In this document: positions 17,124 to 28,916 of the stretch, in pieces
Layout: each line of letters begins with the position of its first letter
Position numbering within the stretch: position 1 is the stretch's first letter
NCBI RefSeq assembly: GCF_026898115.1
Contig: NZ_CP114036.1
Coordinates: 8,178,001-8,242,000, forward strand
Direction: 5' to 3'
DNA from: Streptomyces sp. S465
GTDB taxonomy: Bacteria; Actinomycetota; Actinomycetes; Streptomycetales; Streptomycetaceae
Length of the DNA stretch: 64,000 nt
Notes under the pieces: generated by a model
What the model was told of the DNA's origin: nothing
The model's input: the letters and a program-made list of their open reading frames with translations, nothing else
The model's database searches: none
Program-made: the position numbers and the translations under genes

Positions 17124-18629
17124 ATGTCGCAGACCCCGGATGGCGCCGCACACGGTGGACAACGGGCCTCGGGTACCCGGGTCTCGGGTACCCGGGCCAC
17201 GGCGGGCACGTCGAAACCGTGGTTCCGGCAGCTGTACATACAGGTGCTCATCGCGATCGTCATCGGCATCGTGCTGGGCTGGCGATGGCCGGATCTGGCC
17301 ACGTCGATGGAGCCGATCGGCACCACGTTCATCACCGCGATGAAGATGCTGATCGGGCCGATCGTCTTCCTGACCATCATCAGTGGCATCGCCGGGGTGG
17401 CGGATCTGAAGAAGGTCGGCCTGACCGGCATCAAGGCGCTGACCTACTTCCAGGTCGGCACGATCGTCGCCCTGATGACAGGACTGGTGGCCATCAACGT
17501 CTTCCGGCTCGGCGACGGTGTGCACGCCGATCCGTCCACGCTCGACACCTCGGGCGACGCCGGCCAGTACATCCAGCAGGGCGAGCACCAGCACTGGTGG
17601 GAGTTCCTCACCAACCTGGTGCCGGACAGTTTCTTCGGGGCGTTCGTCGAGGGCGACATCCTCCAGGTCATCTTCCTGGCCGTGATCTTCGGCATCGCGC
17701 TCAAGTCGGTGGGCTCGGTCGGCGAACCGCTCATCGCGGGTGTCCACCGCCTCACCGAGGTCGTCTTCAAGGTGCTGTCCTTCGTCATGAAGGCCGCGCC
17801 GCTCGGCGCCTTCGGCGCGATGTCGTACGCCATCGGGAAGTTCGGGCTGTCCACGCTGACCAGTCTCGGCTCGCTGATCTTCCTCTTCTACGCCACGTCC
17901 ATCGTGTTCGTCGTGGTCGTCCTGGGCGGGGTGCTCGCCGCCTATGTGAAGCTGAACATCTTCCAGCTCTTCCGCTACTTCAGGGAGGAGTTCTTCCTCG
18001 TCCTGGGCACCTCCACCGCCGAGCCGGCGCTGCCGGGCCTCATGCGCAAACTGCAGTTCATGGGCGTCGAACGGTCCACGGTGGGGCTCGTGGTGCCGAC
18101 CGGCTACAGCTTCAACCTCGACGGTGCGGCGATCTACCTCTCCCTCGCCACGCTCTACATCGCCCAGGCCACCGACACGCCCCTGTCCCTCACCCAGCAA
18201 CTCGGCCTGCTCGCGGTGATGCTGCTGACGTCCAAGGGCGCCGCGGGCGTGGCGGGCGGTGGTTTCATCGCCCTCACCGCGACCCTGTCCACGGTCGGCC
18301 ACGTCCCGGCCGCGGGCATCATGCTCATCTTCGGGATCGACAAGTTCATGTCGGAGTGCCGGGCGCTGGTGAACTTCTTCGGCAATGCCGTGGCCACCTT
18401 GTTCATCGCCAAGTGGGAGGGGGGTCTGGACCTGGCCAGGGCGCGTGAGGTGCTGGCGGGCAGGGCCGGGGACCCACCGGTCGCGGGTGCGGCCGAGGAC
18501 GCCTCCGTGGCTCAGGGCGTCCCGGTTGCCCCGGCCGGGGACCGGGACGCCGCGTCCGCTCCGGCCCGCCCCGAGGCGGGTACCGAGGTCAAGGGCGGTA
18601 CGGCGGCGGTGGCCGAGGTGACGCGCTGA
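17124..18629 (+). CDS. dctA: C4-dicarboxylate/H+ symporter DctA family
   Basis: The 501-aa protein starts at ATG 17124, with GGGAGG upstream. It is a DAACS-family (sodium/proton:dicarboxylate) symporter with about eight helices and two re-entrant hairpins. Landmarks are MKMLIGPIVFLTIISGIAG (residues about 74-92), LGTSTAEPALPGLMRKLQF (hairpin 1), GYSFNLDGAAIYLSLATLY, and DKFMSECRALVNFFGNAVA (TM8). The cytoplasmic C-terminal tail of about 70 residues is Ala/Pro-rich and low-complexity. It imports succinate, malate, fumarate or tartrate. It overlaps the glycerate kinase start by one base (TGATG). Confidence 0.93.
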   Translation: MSQTPDGAAHGGQRASGTRVSGTRATAGTSKPWFRQLYIQVLIAIVIGIVLGWRWPDLATSMEPIGTTFITAMKMLIGPIVFLTIISGIAGVADLKKVGLTGIKALTYFQVGTIVALMTGLVAINVFRLGDGVHADPSTLDTSGDAGQYIQQGEHQHWWEFLTNLVPDSFFGAFVEGDILQVIFLAVIFGIALKSVGSVGEPLIAGVHRLTEVVFKVLSFVMKAAPLGAFGAMSYAIGKFGLSTLTSLGSLIFLFYATSIVFVVVVLGGVLAAYVKLNIFQLFRYFREEFFLVLGTSTAEPALPGLMRKLQFMGVERSTVGLVVPTGYSFNLDGAAIYLSLATLYIAQATDTPLSLTQQLGLLAVMLLTSKGAAGVAGGGFIALTATLSTVGHVPAAGIMLIFGIDKFMSECRALVNFFGNAVATLFIAKWEGGLDLARAREVLAGRAGDPPVAGAAEDASVAQGVPVAPAGDRDAASAPARPEAGTEVKGGTAAVAEVTR

Positions 18630-19792
18630 TGGTCTCCGTCGTGATCGCCCCGGACAAGTTCAAGGGATCCCTCAGCGCCGACGACGTCGCCCTCGCCCTG
18701 GAACGCGGACTCCTGGAGCGGGCCCCGCACATCCGGGTCAGCCGCCTCCCGCTCGCGGACGGCGGTGAGGGCAGCGTGGCCGCCGCGTGCTCCGCGGGGT
18801 TCACCGCCAGGCAGGTCACCGTGACCGGGCCGACCGGGCGACCGGTCACCGCGGCCCTCGCCGTCCGCGGTGGCACCGTGCTCGTCGAGGCCGCCTCGAT
18901 CTGCGGACTCGGGGTGCTGCCGAACGGCCGGCCGGCGCCCCTCGAGGCCACCAGCCGTGGCATCGGCCAGGCCATCCGGTACGCGCTGGCGGACACACCG
19001 GACACCGTCGTCCTCGCCCTGGGCGGGGTGGCCACCACCGACGGGGGCGCCGGTCTGCTCCAGGCGCTCGGCGCCCCGCTGACCCGCGCGGACGGCTCGC
19101 CGATCGGTCCGGGCGGTGGCGCTCTCGCGGGACTCCACTCGGCCGGCCTCGCCGAGGTGCGCGACGCACTGGCCGGAGTCGATCTCGTACTGGCCACCGA
19201 TGTGGACAATCCCCTGCTCGGGCCGAGGGGCGCCGCCGCCGTCTACGGTCCGCAGAAAGGAGCGAACGAACACCAGGTGCACACGCTGGACGCCGCACTC
19301 GGACACTTCGTACGACGGCTGGAGGCGGGCGGTGCGGCGGACGCGGCGGCCCACGCCGATCAGCCCGGGGCCGGGGCGGCCGGTGGGCTCGGCTTCGCCG
19401 GACTGCTGCTGGGCGGACGGGTGTGCTCGGGGGCCGACTACTTCCTCACCCTCCTCGGCGCCGACCGGCTGCTCGCCGGGAGCGACTTCGCCGTGACCGG
19501 CGAGGGCAGTCTCGACGAGCAGTCGCTATCGGGGAAGCTACCGGTCGCGCTGGCCCGGCGGGCGCGGGCCCACGGAGTACCGGTGCACGCCGTCGCGGGC
19601 CGGTGCACCCTGCCCGCGGGCCGGACCGCCGCCCACTTCCGCTCCGTGCAGGCCCTCACCGAGCTGACCGACCGGGACTGCGCGAACGACAGCGCCCTGT
19701 CCGCGGCACTGCTCACACGGTGCGGACACACCCTCGCCGACCGCTGGCTCCCGTCCGACGACGACACGGCGGCCCTGCCACGAACCTCGTGA
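18629..19792 (+). CDS. glxK: Glycerate kinase (GlxK/GarK type)
   Basis: The 387-aa protein starts at ATG 18629, coupled to dctA by a TGATG junction. Family signatures are VIAPDKFKGSLSADDVA (residues 4-20), LPLADGGEGS, LGGVATTDGGAGLLQALGA, VLATDVDNPLLGP with GAAAVYGPQKGA, and FAVTGEGSLDEQS. It phosphorylates D-glycerate using ATP to give 2- or 3-phosphoglycerate. With DctA and the tartrate-dehydrogenase-family enzyme downstream, it fits a route from tartrate through glycerate into glycolysis. Confidence 0.93.
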   Translation: MVSVVIAPDKFKGSLSADDVALALERGLLERAPHIRVSRLPLADGGEGSVAAACSAGFTARQVTVTGPTGRPVTAALAVRGGTVLVEAASICGLGVLPNGRPAPLEATSRGIGQAIRYALADTPDTVVLALGGVATTDGGAGLLQALGAPLTRADGSPIGPGGGALAGLHSAGLAEVRDALAGVDLVLATDVDNPLLGPRGAAAVYGPQKGANEHQVHTLDAALGHFVRRLEAGGAADAAAHADQPGAGAAGGLGFAGLLLGGRVCSGADYFLTLLGADRLLAGSDFAVTGEGSLDEQSLSGKLPVALARRARAHGVPVHAVAGRCTLPAGRTAAHFRSVQALTELTDRDCANDSALSAALLTRCGHTLADRWLPSDDDTAALPRTS

Positions 19793-20395
19793 CCGCGCTT
19801 GGCCCTCGTGACGGCGCGCCCGAATCACGTGACCGCGCCGCGGGCGACGCGGCCACGCCCGGATCTCGTGACGGCGTCCGGGTGTCGCGACCGCCGCCCG
19901 GCGCTCGTGACCGTGTCCGGATCGCATGCCCGCGCGCCCGGGTCGCGTGGCCGCGCGTTCGCGACCACGTGGCCGCGAGCCCTGTCCTCGTTACCGTGGC
20001 GCGGGCGGCATGGCCGCGTCGGGCCGTGCGGCTGCATCCGGGTCGGGTGGTCGTGCCAGGACTGCGTGGGCGTGAGCCCGGGTCGTGTGGCTGTATCCGG
20101 GCCGGTGGCCGTGTCCATGATCTCGTGGCCGCGTCCGGGTGCGTGGGCGCGCCGGGCCTTCGTGATCAGGCGCCCGTGACCATGTGGACGGGCCGCGGGT
20201 GATGTGACCGTATCCGGGTCGGGTGGCCGTGCCAGGACTCCGTGGGTGTGAGCCCGGGTCGTGTGGCTGTATCCGGGCCGGGTGGCCGTGCCCATGGCCT
20301 CGTGGCCGCGCGGCCATGTTCGGCTCATGTGGCCGACGCGGCCACGAGGGCATGGCCGCGAGCCCTGTCCTCGTGGCCGCGTCGCGCTGCCGGGT
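19790..20395. repeat. Degenerate iterated ~20-bp repeat region between glxK and lysR
   Basis: About 600 bp consist of roughly thirty variants of a 17-21 bp unit close to TCGTGGCCGCGTCCGGG. A longer segment is duplicated: 20037-20133 and 20213-20310 match over about 97 bp with few differences. A second pair shares GGCCGCGAGCCCTGTCCTCGT (near 19970 and 20355). Long frames cross it on both strands, but their proteins are low-complexity Arg/Pro/Gly. I see no gene in it. Confidence 0.8.
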
Positions 20396-20409
20396 ACGGG
20401 TCCCTGCCG

Positions 20410-20430
20410 GATAGGTAGGCTGCGCCTATC
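20410..20430. promoter_or_regulatory. Inverted repeat upstream of lysR (candidate autoregulatory site)
   Basis: GATAGG (20410-20415) and CCTATC (20425-20430) are 6-bp arms 9 bp apart, a LysR-type T-N11-A arrangement about 30 bp before the LysR start. The right half, GCGCCTAT, is shared with the dctA promoter. Confidence 0.55.
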
Positions 20431-20458
20431 GAACGAGGTCACGAACCCGGGAGGCGAC

Positions 20459-21379
20459 GTGGACGCCCGGCAGCTCGAATACTTCCTCGCCATCGTCGAG
20501 CACGGCGGCTTCAGCAAGGCCGCCGCCGCGCTTCATGTGGCGCAGCCGTCGTTGTCCCAGGCGATGGCCAATCTGGAAGCCGACCTCGGGGTGGCCCTCT
20601 TCCACCGGGTGGGGCGCGGTGTCGTGCTCAGCGAGGCCGGTGAGGAGTTGCTGGAGCCCAGTCGCCGGGTGTTGCGGGACATGGCGGCCGTGCGCGACAC
20701 CGCCGCCGCGCTCTCCGGGCTGCACGGCGGCACCGTGGAAGTGGCCACCATGCCCTCGCCCGGTATCGAACCGCTGACCACCCTCATCCACCGGTTCGCC
20801 GAACTGCATCCGGCGGTCACGGTCAGCACCCACGCCGCCTTCACCCCGGACGAGGTGGTGTCCCTGGTCCGCAGTGGCGCCTGCGAGCTGGGGCTGCTCG
20901 GGTCGCCGAACCCGGTGACGGTGGCCGGGTTGGACGTCCTACAGGTCGAGGACCAGCCGTTCGTGGTCGTCGCGGCACCGGACGGGCCCGTCCGGGACGA
21001 CGTCACGCTCCGCCCCGAGGACCTCGCCGGGCAGAAGCTCATCGCCTCGCGGACGGGCAGCCTGATGCGCAGCATCGTGGACGACATCACCGCGGGCGGC
21101 CGTGGCACCGGGATCGTGACGGTCGTCGACCACCGCACCTCGATCCTGCCCCTGGTCCTCACCGGGGTCGGGGTCGCCGTACTGCCCTCGTCCTGGACCC
21201 GGCTGGCCCGGCGGTGCGGGGCCGTGGTGGCGCCCATCGAGCCCACCGCCCATCTCCATGTGGCGATGGTCAGCCTCCCGGCACATCTCACCCCCGCCGC
21301 CCGCGCCTTCCTCGCCCTCACCACCTCCCTGGCCCGGCAGCGGACCAAGGGCCCCGCCGCCGCACGGACGCGAAAATGA
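20459..21379 (+). CDS. LysR-family regulator of the tartrate/dicarboxylate locus
   Basis: The 306-aa protein starts at GTG 20459 with GGGAGGCGAC upstream. The winged HTH covers residues 1-60 (DARQLEYFLAIVEHGGFSKAA, QPSLSQAMANLEADLG), followed by a CbnR/GltC-type effector domain. It lies between the dctA-glxK pair and the tartrate dehydrogenase gene on the same strand. Similar candidate boxes precede all three units, so it is the likely activator, sensing tartrate, malate or a related acid. Confidence 0.92.
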   Translation: MDARQLEYFLAIVEHGGFSKAAAALHVAQPSLSQAMANLEADLGVALFHRVGRGVVLSEAGEELLEPSRRVLRDMAAVRDTAAALSGLHGGTVEVATMPSPGIEPLTTLIHRFAELHPAVTVSTHAAFTPDEVVSLVRSGACELGLLGSPNPVTVAGLDVLQVEDQPFVVVAAPDGPVRDDVTLRPEDLAGQKLIASRTGSLMRSIVDDITAGGRGTGIVTVVDHRTSILPLVLTGVGVAVLPSSWTRLARRCGAVVAPIEPTAHLHVAMVSLPAHLTPAARAFLALTTSLARQRTKGPAAARTRK

Positions 21380-21386
21380 TCGGCCA

Positions 21387-21405
21387 CGCCTATGGGTCGC
21401 ATCGA
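21387..21405. promoter_or_regulatory. Candidate LysR box upstream of ttuC
   Basis: CGCCTAT (21387-21393), 5 bp, then GCATCGA (21399-21405) is the same motif and spacing as upstream of dctA. It begins 8 bp after the LysR stop and about 135 bp before the dehydrogenase start. Confidence 0.5.
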
Positions 21406-21540
21406 AAGCAGGTCTTGGACGCGCCCTGACCGTGGTGTGTTGACTCGAACCGACCGAAGCCGGCGAAGCCGCCGGGCATCCCCGCCCGCGTCGCCCGGTC
21501 GAGGAATCCACCCCAGCCCTGCCACGCGCCGGAGGCATCC

Positions 21541-22632
21541 GTGACCACACCCCGCACCTTCCGCATAGCCGCCATCCCCGCCGACGGAGTGGGCAAGGAG
21601 GTCGTGGCCGCCGGCCGGGCCGTCCTGGACGCCCTGGCCGAGCACTCCCGGGACTCCGAGGGTGCCTTCGCCTTCGCGTGGGAGGAGTTTCCCTGGGGCT
21701 GCGAGTTCTACGAGCGGACCGGCAAGATGATCGACGACGACGGCCTGGACCGCCTCAAGGACTTCGACGCCATCTACTTCGGCGCGGTCGGCTGGCCCAC
21801 CGTCCCGGACCACATCAGCCTGTGGGGGCTGCGCCTGAAGATCTGCCAGAGCTTCGACCAGTGGGCCAACGTCCGTCCCGTGCACTTCCTGCCCGGCATC
21901 ACCAGCCCGCTGCGCAAGGCCGACGACACCGAGCTCGACTGGGTGGTGGTCCGTGAGAACAGCGAGGGCGAGTACGCCGGTCTGGGCGGCCGCAACCTCT
22001 CCGGCCGTGGGCCGGGCGGCGAAGTGGCCGTGCAGTCCGCCCTGTTCACGGAGGTCGGCTGCGAGCGCATCATGCGGTTCGCCTTCGAGCTCGCCCGCAC
22101 CCGGGCCCGCCGCAAGGTCTCCTCGGTCACCAAGAGCAACGCCCAGCAGTACGGCATGGTGCTGTGGGACGACGTGTTCCAGCGGGTGGCCGCCGACTAC
22201 CCGGACGTGGAGACCGAAAGCGTCCTGGTGGACGCGATGTCCGCGAAGTTCGTGCTGCGCCCCGAGGACCTGTCCGTCGTCGTGGCCTCCAACCTCAACG
22301 CCGACATCCTCTCCGACCTCGGCAGCGCCCTCGCCGGCAGCCTCGGCCTGGCCGCCAGCGCCAACCTCAACCCCGAGCGCCGTTTCCCCAGCATGTTCGA
22401 ACCCGTCCACGGCTCCGCCCCGGACATCGCCGGGCAGGGCCTCGCCAACCCGGTCGGCGCGGTCGGCAGCGCGGCCCTGATGCTGGACCACTTCGGCCTC
22501 CCGGACCAGGCGGACCGGCTGCGGAAGGCGATCGAGGCCACGACCGCCGCCGGGATCCTCACCCGCGACGTCGGCGGCACCGCCACCACCGAGGACGTCA
22601 CCAAGGCGCTCATCGACGCGCTGAACGGCTGA
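21541..22632 (+). CDS. ttuC: Tartrate dehydrogenase / D-malate dehydrogenase family (TtuC-like)
   Basis: The 363-aa protein starts at GTG 21541 with GGAGGCATCC upstream. It is a beta-decarboxylating hydroxyacid dehydrogenase related to isopropylmalate dehydrogenase. Landmarks are IPADGVGKEVV (residues about 10-20), FGAVGWPTVPDHISLWGLRL with QSFDQWANVRP (substrate loop typical of tartrate/D-malate enzymes), VVRENSEGEYAG, VTKSNAQQYGMVLWDDVF (catalytic Lys), NADILSDLGSALAGSLG (metal-binding Asp), and EPVHGSAPDIAGQG (NAD loop). It oxidises D-malate or tartrate, or converts meso-tartrate to glycerate, with NAD+. The neighbouring glycerate kinase favours the tartrate-to-glycerate role. Confidence 0.9.
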   Translation: MTTPRTFRIAAIPADGVGKEVVAAGRAVLDALAEHSRDSEGAFAFAWEEFPWGCEFYERTGKMIDDDGLDRLKDFDAIYFGAVGWPTVPDHISLWGLRLKICQSFDQWANVRPVHFLPGITSPLRKADDTELDWVVVRENSEGEYAGLGGRNLSGRGPGGEVAVQSALFTEVGCERIMRFAFELARTRARRKVSSVTKSNAQQYGMVLWDDVFQRVAADYPDVETESVLVDAMSAKFVLRPEDLSVVVASNLNADILSDLGSALAGSLGLAASANLNPERRFPSMFEPVHGSAPDIAGQGLANPVGAVGSAALMLDHFGLPDQADRLRKAIEATTAAGILTRDVGGTATTEDVTKALIDALNG

Positions 22633-22662
22633 AGGTAGCGGCCGGAGGCCGGTGGATTCGGT

Positions 22663-22701
22663 CGGCGGCGGAGGTCGAGCGTCCAGAGACCTCCGCCGCC
22701 G
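22663..22701. terminator. Bidirectional hairpin terminator
   Basis: CGGCGGCGGAGGTC (22663-22676) pairs perfectly with GACCTCCGCCGCCG (22688-22701) over an 11-nt loop. It lies between the convergent ttuC and sdhB genes. Confidence 0.82.
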
Positions 22702-22756
22702 GGACACCCCATCCACGGAGCATTGTCGAGGGGTGCCGTTCGGGGGGGGAGTGCGG

Positions 22757-23499
22757 TCAGCGCTTGACCTTGCGGGTCGCCCGCAGCCACTCCTTGTTCA
22801 TCGCGGTGATGGAGAACAGCGGGATGCCCTTGGGGCAGGCCGTGGCGCACTCCCCGGTGAGGGTGCAGCCGCCGAAGCCCTCGGCGTCCATCTGGGACAC
22901 CATGTCCAGCACCCGGGTCTCCCGCTCGGGAGAGCCCTGCGGCAGCACATTGAGGTGGTTGACCTTGGCCGAGGTGAACAGCATCGCCGCGCCGTTGGGA
23001 CAGGCCGCCACGCAGGCGCCGCAGCCGATGCACTCGGCGTGCTCGAACGCGTAGTCCGCGTCCGCCTTGGGCACCGGAGTGGCGTGTGCTTCCGGCGCGG
23101 ACCCGGTCGGGGCGGTGATGTAGCCGCCGGCCTGGATCACCCGGTCGAACGCGGAGCGGTCCACCACCAGGTCCTTGATGACCGGGAAGGCGGAGGCGCG
23201 CCAGGGCTCGATGTCGATGGTGTCGCCGTCCTGGAAGGACCGCATGTGGAGCTGGCAGGTGGTGGTGCGCTCCGGACCGTGGGCGTCACCGTTGATCACC
23301 AGGCTGCACGCACCGCAGATGCCCTCGCGGCAGTCGTGGTCGAAGGCCACCGGCTCCTCGCCCTTGACGATGAGCTCCTCGTTGAGGACGTCGAGCATCT
23401 CCAGGAAGGACATGTCCTCGGAGACGTCGTCGAGCTGGTAGGTGGCCATGGCACCGGGGGTGTCGGCGTTCTTCTGGCGCCATACGCGCAGGGTGAGCT

Positions 23500-23503
<4 letters not shown>
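22757..23503 (-). CDS. sdhB: Succinate dehydrogenase/fumarate reductase iron-sulfur subunit
   Basis: The 248-aa protein overlaps sdhA by 4 bp (ATGA). The 2Fe-2S ligands lie in CREGICGACS (residues about 58-67) and the fourth Cys in TTTCQLH. The 4Fe-4S site is CIGCGACVAACP (about 158-169) and the 3Fe-4S site CTLTGECATACPKGIP. It passes electrons from the SdhA flavin to quinone. It is the last gene of sdhCAB. Confidence 0.96.
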
Positions 23504-25458
<1,955 letters not shown>

Positions 25459-25460
25459 GG

Positions 25461-26168
25461 TCAGCTCACCACTCCGGTCATGACACCGACGGGTACGGAG
25501 ATGAACCCGGCGGTGAGAACGATCGCCAGGACGTTCGCGATGGTCTTGAGCGCCCGGTCACGGGTGCGGTTGCCCGCGCCGAGGGTCTGCGCGGCGCTCC
25601 AGAAGCCATGCCGCACATGCATGCCCATGGCCAGCATGGCCACGATGTAGATGACGTTCCCGTACCAGGTGGAGAAGGTGTCCACCACGTTCTGGTACGG
25701 ATGGCCCTCCTGGAACCCGTCGGGGTGCACGGTGCCGGTGGTGAGGTCCAGGACGTGCCACACGATGAACAGGCCCAGGATCACCCCGCCCCAGCGCATG
25801 GTCCGGGTCGCGTAGCTCATCCGTGGCTTGGAGTGGACGTACTTCTGCGGACGGGCCTTGATGTCGCGGCGGCTCAGCTGGTAAGCGGACACGCCGTGCA
25901 GGATCACCGAGGCGAGGAGGATGACACGGGCGATCCACAGACCCCACTGATGGTGCAGAACGGGCGCGCCCATGACGCGGAGCCAGTGCCCGTAGGCGTT
26001 GAACTCCTCCGGGCCGAAGAAGATCTTGGTGTTCCCGAGCATGTGGACGGCCAGGTAACCGATCATGATCAGGCCGGTCACGCCCATGACGATCTTCTTG
26101 CCGACGGTCGACTGCCAGAAAGTGGACGCCATGGACGGCCGCCGGTCCGTCCGCGTTGTCAATGCCAT
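25461..26168 (-). CDS. sdhC: Succinate dehydrogenase cytochrome b558-type membrane subunit
   Basis: The protein is 235 aa from ATG 26168 (MALTTRTDRR); a longer in-frame ATG at 26198 exists. Five hydrophobic helices carry the di-heme type histidines (AVHMLGN, LHHQW, ILHGVSAYQ, VWHVLDL, GMHVRHGFW). No separate SdhD follows, so this is the fused, Bacillus-like anchor that binds haem and menaquinone. No clear ribosome site precedes the start, so the mRNA may have a very short or absent leader. Confidence 0.93.
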   Translation of the reverse strand: MALTTRTDRRPSMASTFWQSTVGKKIVMGVTGLIMIGYLAVHMLGNTKIFFGPEEFNAYGHWLRVMGAPVLHHQWGLWIARVILLASVILHGVSAYQLSRRDIKARPQKYVHSKPRMSYATRTMRWGGVILGLFIVWHVLDLTTGTVHPDGFQEGHPYQNVVDTFSTWYGNVIYIVAMLAMGMHVRHGFWSAAQTLGAGNRTRDRALKTIANVLAIVLTAGFISVPVGVMTGVVS

Positions 26169-26200
26169 GGACACGACGTTAAGACCGGATGGGTCCAAAG

Positions 26201-26245
26201 AGCCAAGATATTAAATCGATCATCTCGATAGACGTTGGCTATCGA
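26201..26245. promoter_or_regulatory. Nested inverted repeats in the sdhCAB promoter
   Basis: AGCCAA (26201-26206) faces TTGGCT (26235-26240), and TCGATA (26225-26230) faces TATCGA (26240-26245). The AT-rich stretch between them holds TATTAA. The site lies 33-77 bp upstream of the sdhC start and is suited to a regulator such as a LysR protein. The binding protein is unknown. Confidence 0.45.
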
Positions 26246-26333
26246 AGCTGCCCCGAGACGGTCCGGTACCGGTCCGATGGGCGGTGTGGGAACCGCTCAG
26301 ATCCAGCCACGTTCGATCCCCTTCGGGGACATA

Positions 26334-26915
26334 TCAGCGGAACCCCTCACGGGTGATGTCGACGGCCTGGCGGAGGAGGTCCACGGGGTCGCGCTCCCCG
26401 CGTTCCAGGGCGGCCTGCCCGACGACACGGAGAGCGGCCAGCACGGTCGCGGCGAGCACCTGGGCGCGCAGCGGCCCGTCCGGCCCGGCGGGCAGGCGCT
26501 CCTCCACGGCCTCCGCGAAACCCCGCTCGGCGGCGGCGTAGGTGGCCACCACCTCGGGGAGGAGCGACGGATCGAGCCGCAGGGTCCGGTAGCGCTCCTC
26601 CCGCGCGGGGTCCAGGGCGTCCTCGGCGGCGTGCTGCTCGGCGGCCCGCAGCAGCGCCGTCATCAGGGACTCCTCCGCGGGGCGGGTGCGGAAGAGCTCC
26701 ACCAGCCGGGCCGTGCGCGCCCGGTCCTGGTGCAGCAGCGCCTGTTCCTTGCTGGCGAAGTAGTTGGAGAAGGTGCGCCGGGAGACGGTGGCGGCATCGG
26801 CGATGGCCTCCACCGTGAGGTTCTCGACACCGTGCTCGGTGGCCAGCCGCACGGCGGCGTCGTGCAACGCCTGGCGGGTCGCCGCTTTCTTGCGCTCACG
26901 CAGGCCGGTACTCAT
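26334..26915 (-). CDS. TetR-family regulator divergent from the Baeyer-Villiger monooxygenase
   Basis: The 193-aa protein has a TetR HTH at residues about 8-55 (KAATRQALHDAAVRLATEHG, TVEAIADAATVSRRTFSNYFASKEQAL), of the MftR/FadR-like TetR type. The intergenic region to the monooxygenase holds three direct TCTTGC repeats (26944-26949, 26958-26963, 26975-26980). It probably represses the divergent oxygenase operon. Confidence 0.92.
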   Translation of the reverse strand: MSTGLRERKKAATRQALHDAAVRLATEHGVENLTVEAIADAATVSRRTFSNYFASKEQALLHQDRARTARLVELFRTRPAEESLMTALLRAAEQHAAEDALDPAREERYRTLRLDPSLLPEVVATYAAAERGFAEAVEERLPAGPDGPLRAQVLAATVLAALRVVGQAALERGERDPVDLLRQAVDITREGFR

Positions 26916-27038
26916 CGCGGTCGAGGATACGGGAAAGGCCGGTTCTTGCAGGCCACTTCTTGCTCAATGGGAAATCTTGCACAGTGAGAAAGTTTCTGTG
27001 AGGCTGACACCGCGTCACCGACCAGGAGAGGACGGCAG

Positions 27039-28862
<1,824 letters not shown>

Positions 28863-28916
28863 CGCCGGGGAAACGCTGACCGGACCGCGGACACCAGACC
28901 AGAACAGGGAGCGACG

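Noticed and set aside
19793..20458. Insertion element or attachment-site remnant in the repeat region
   Set aside because: No transposase fragment, terminal inverted repeats or target duplication were found. The structure is purely iterative.
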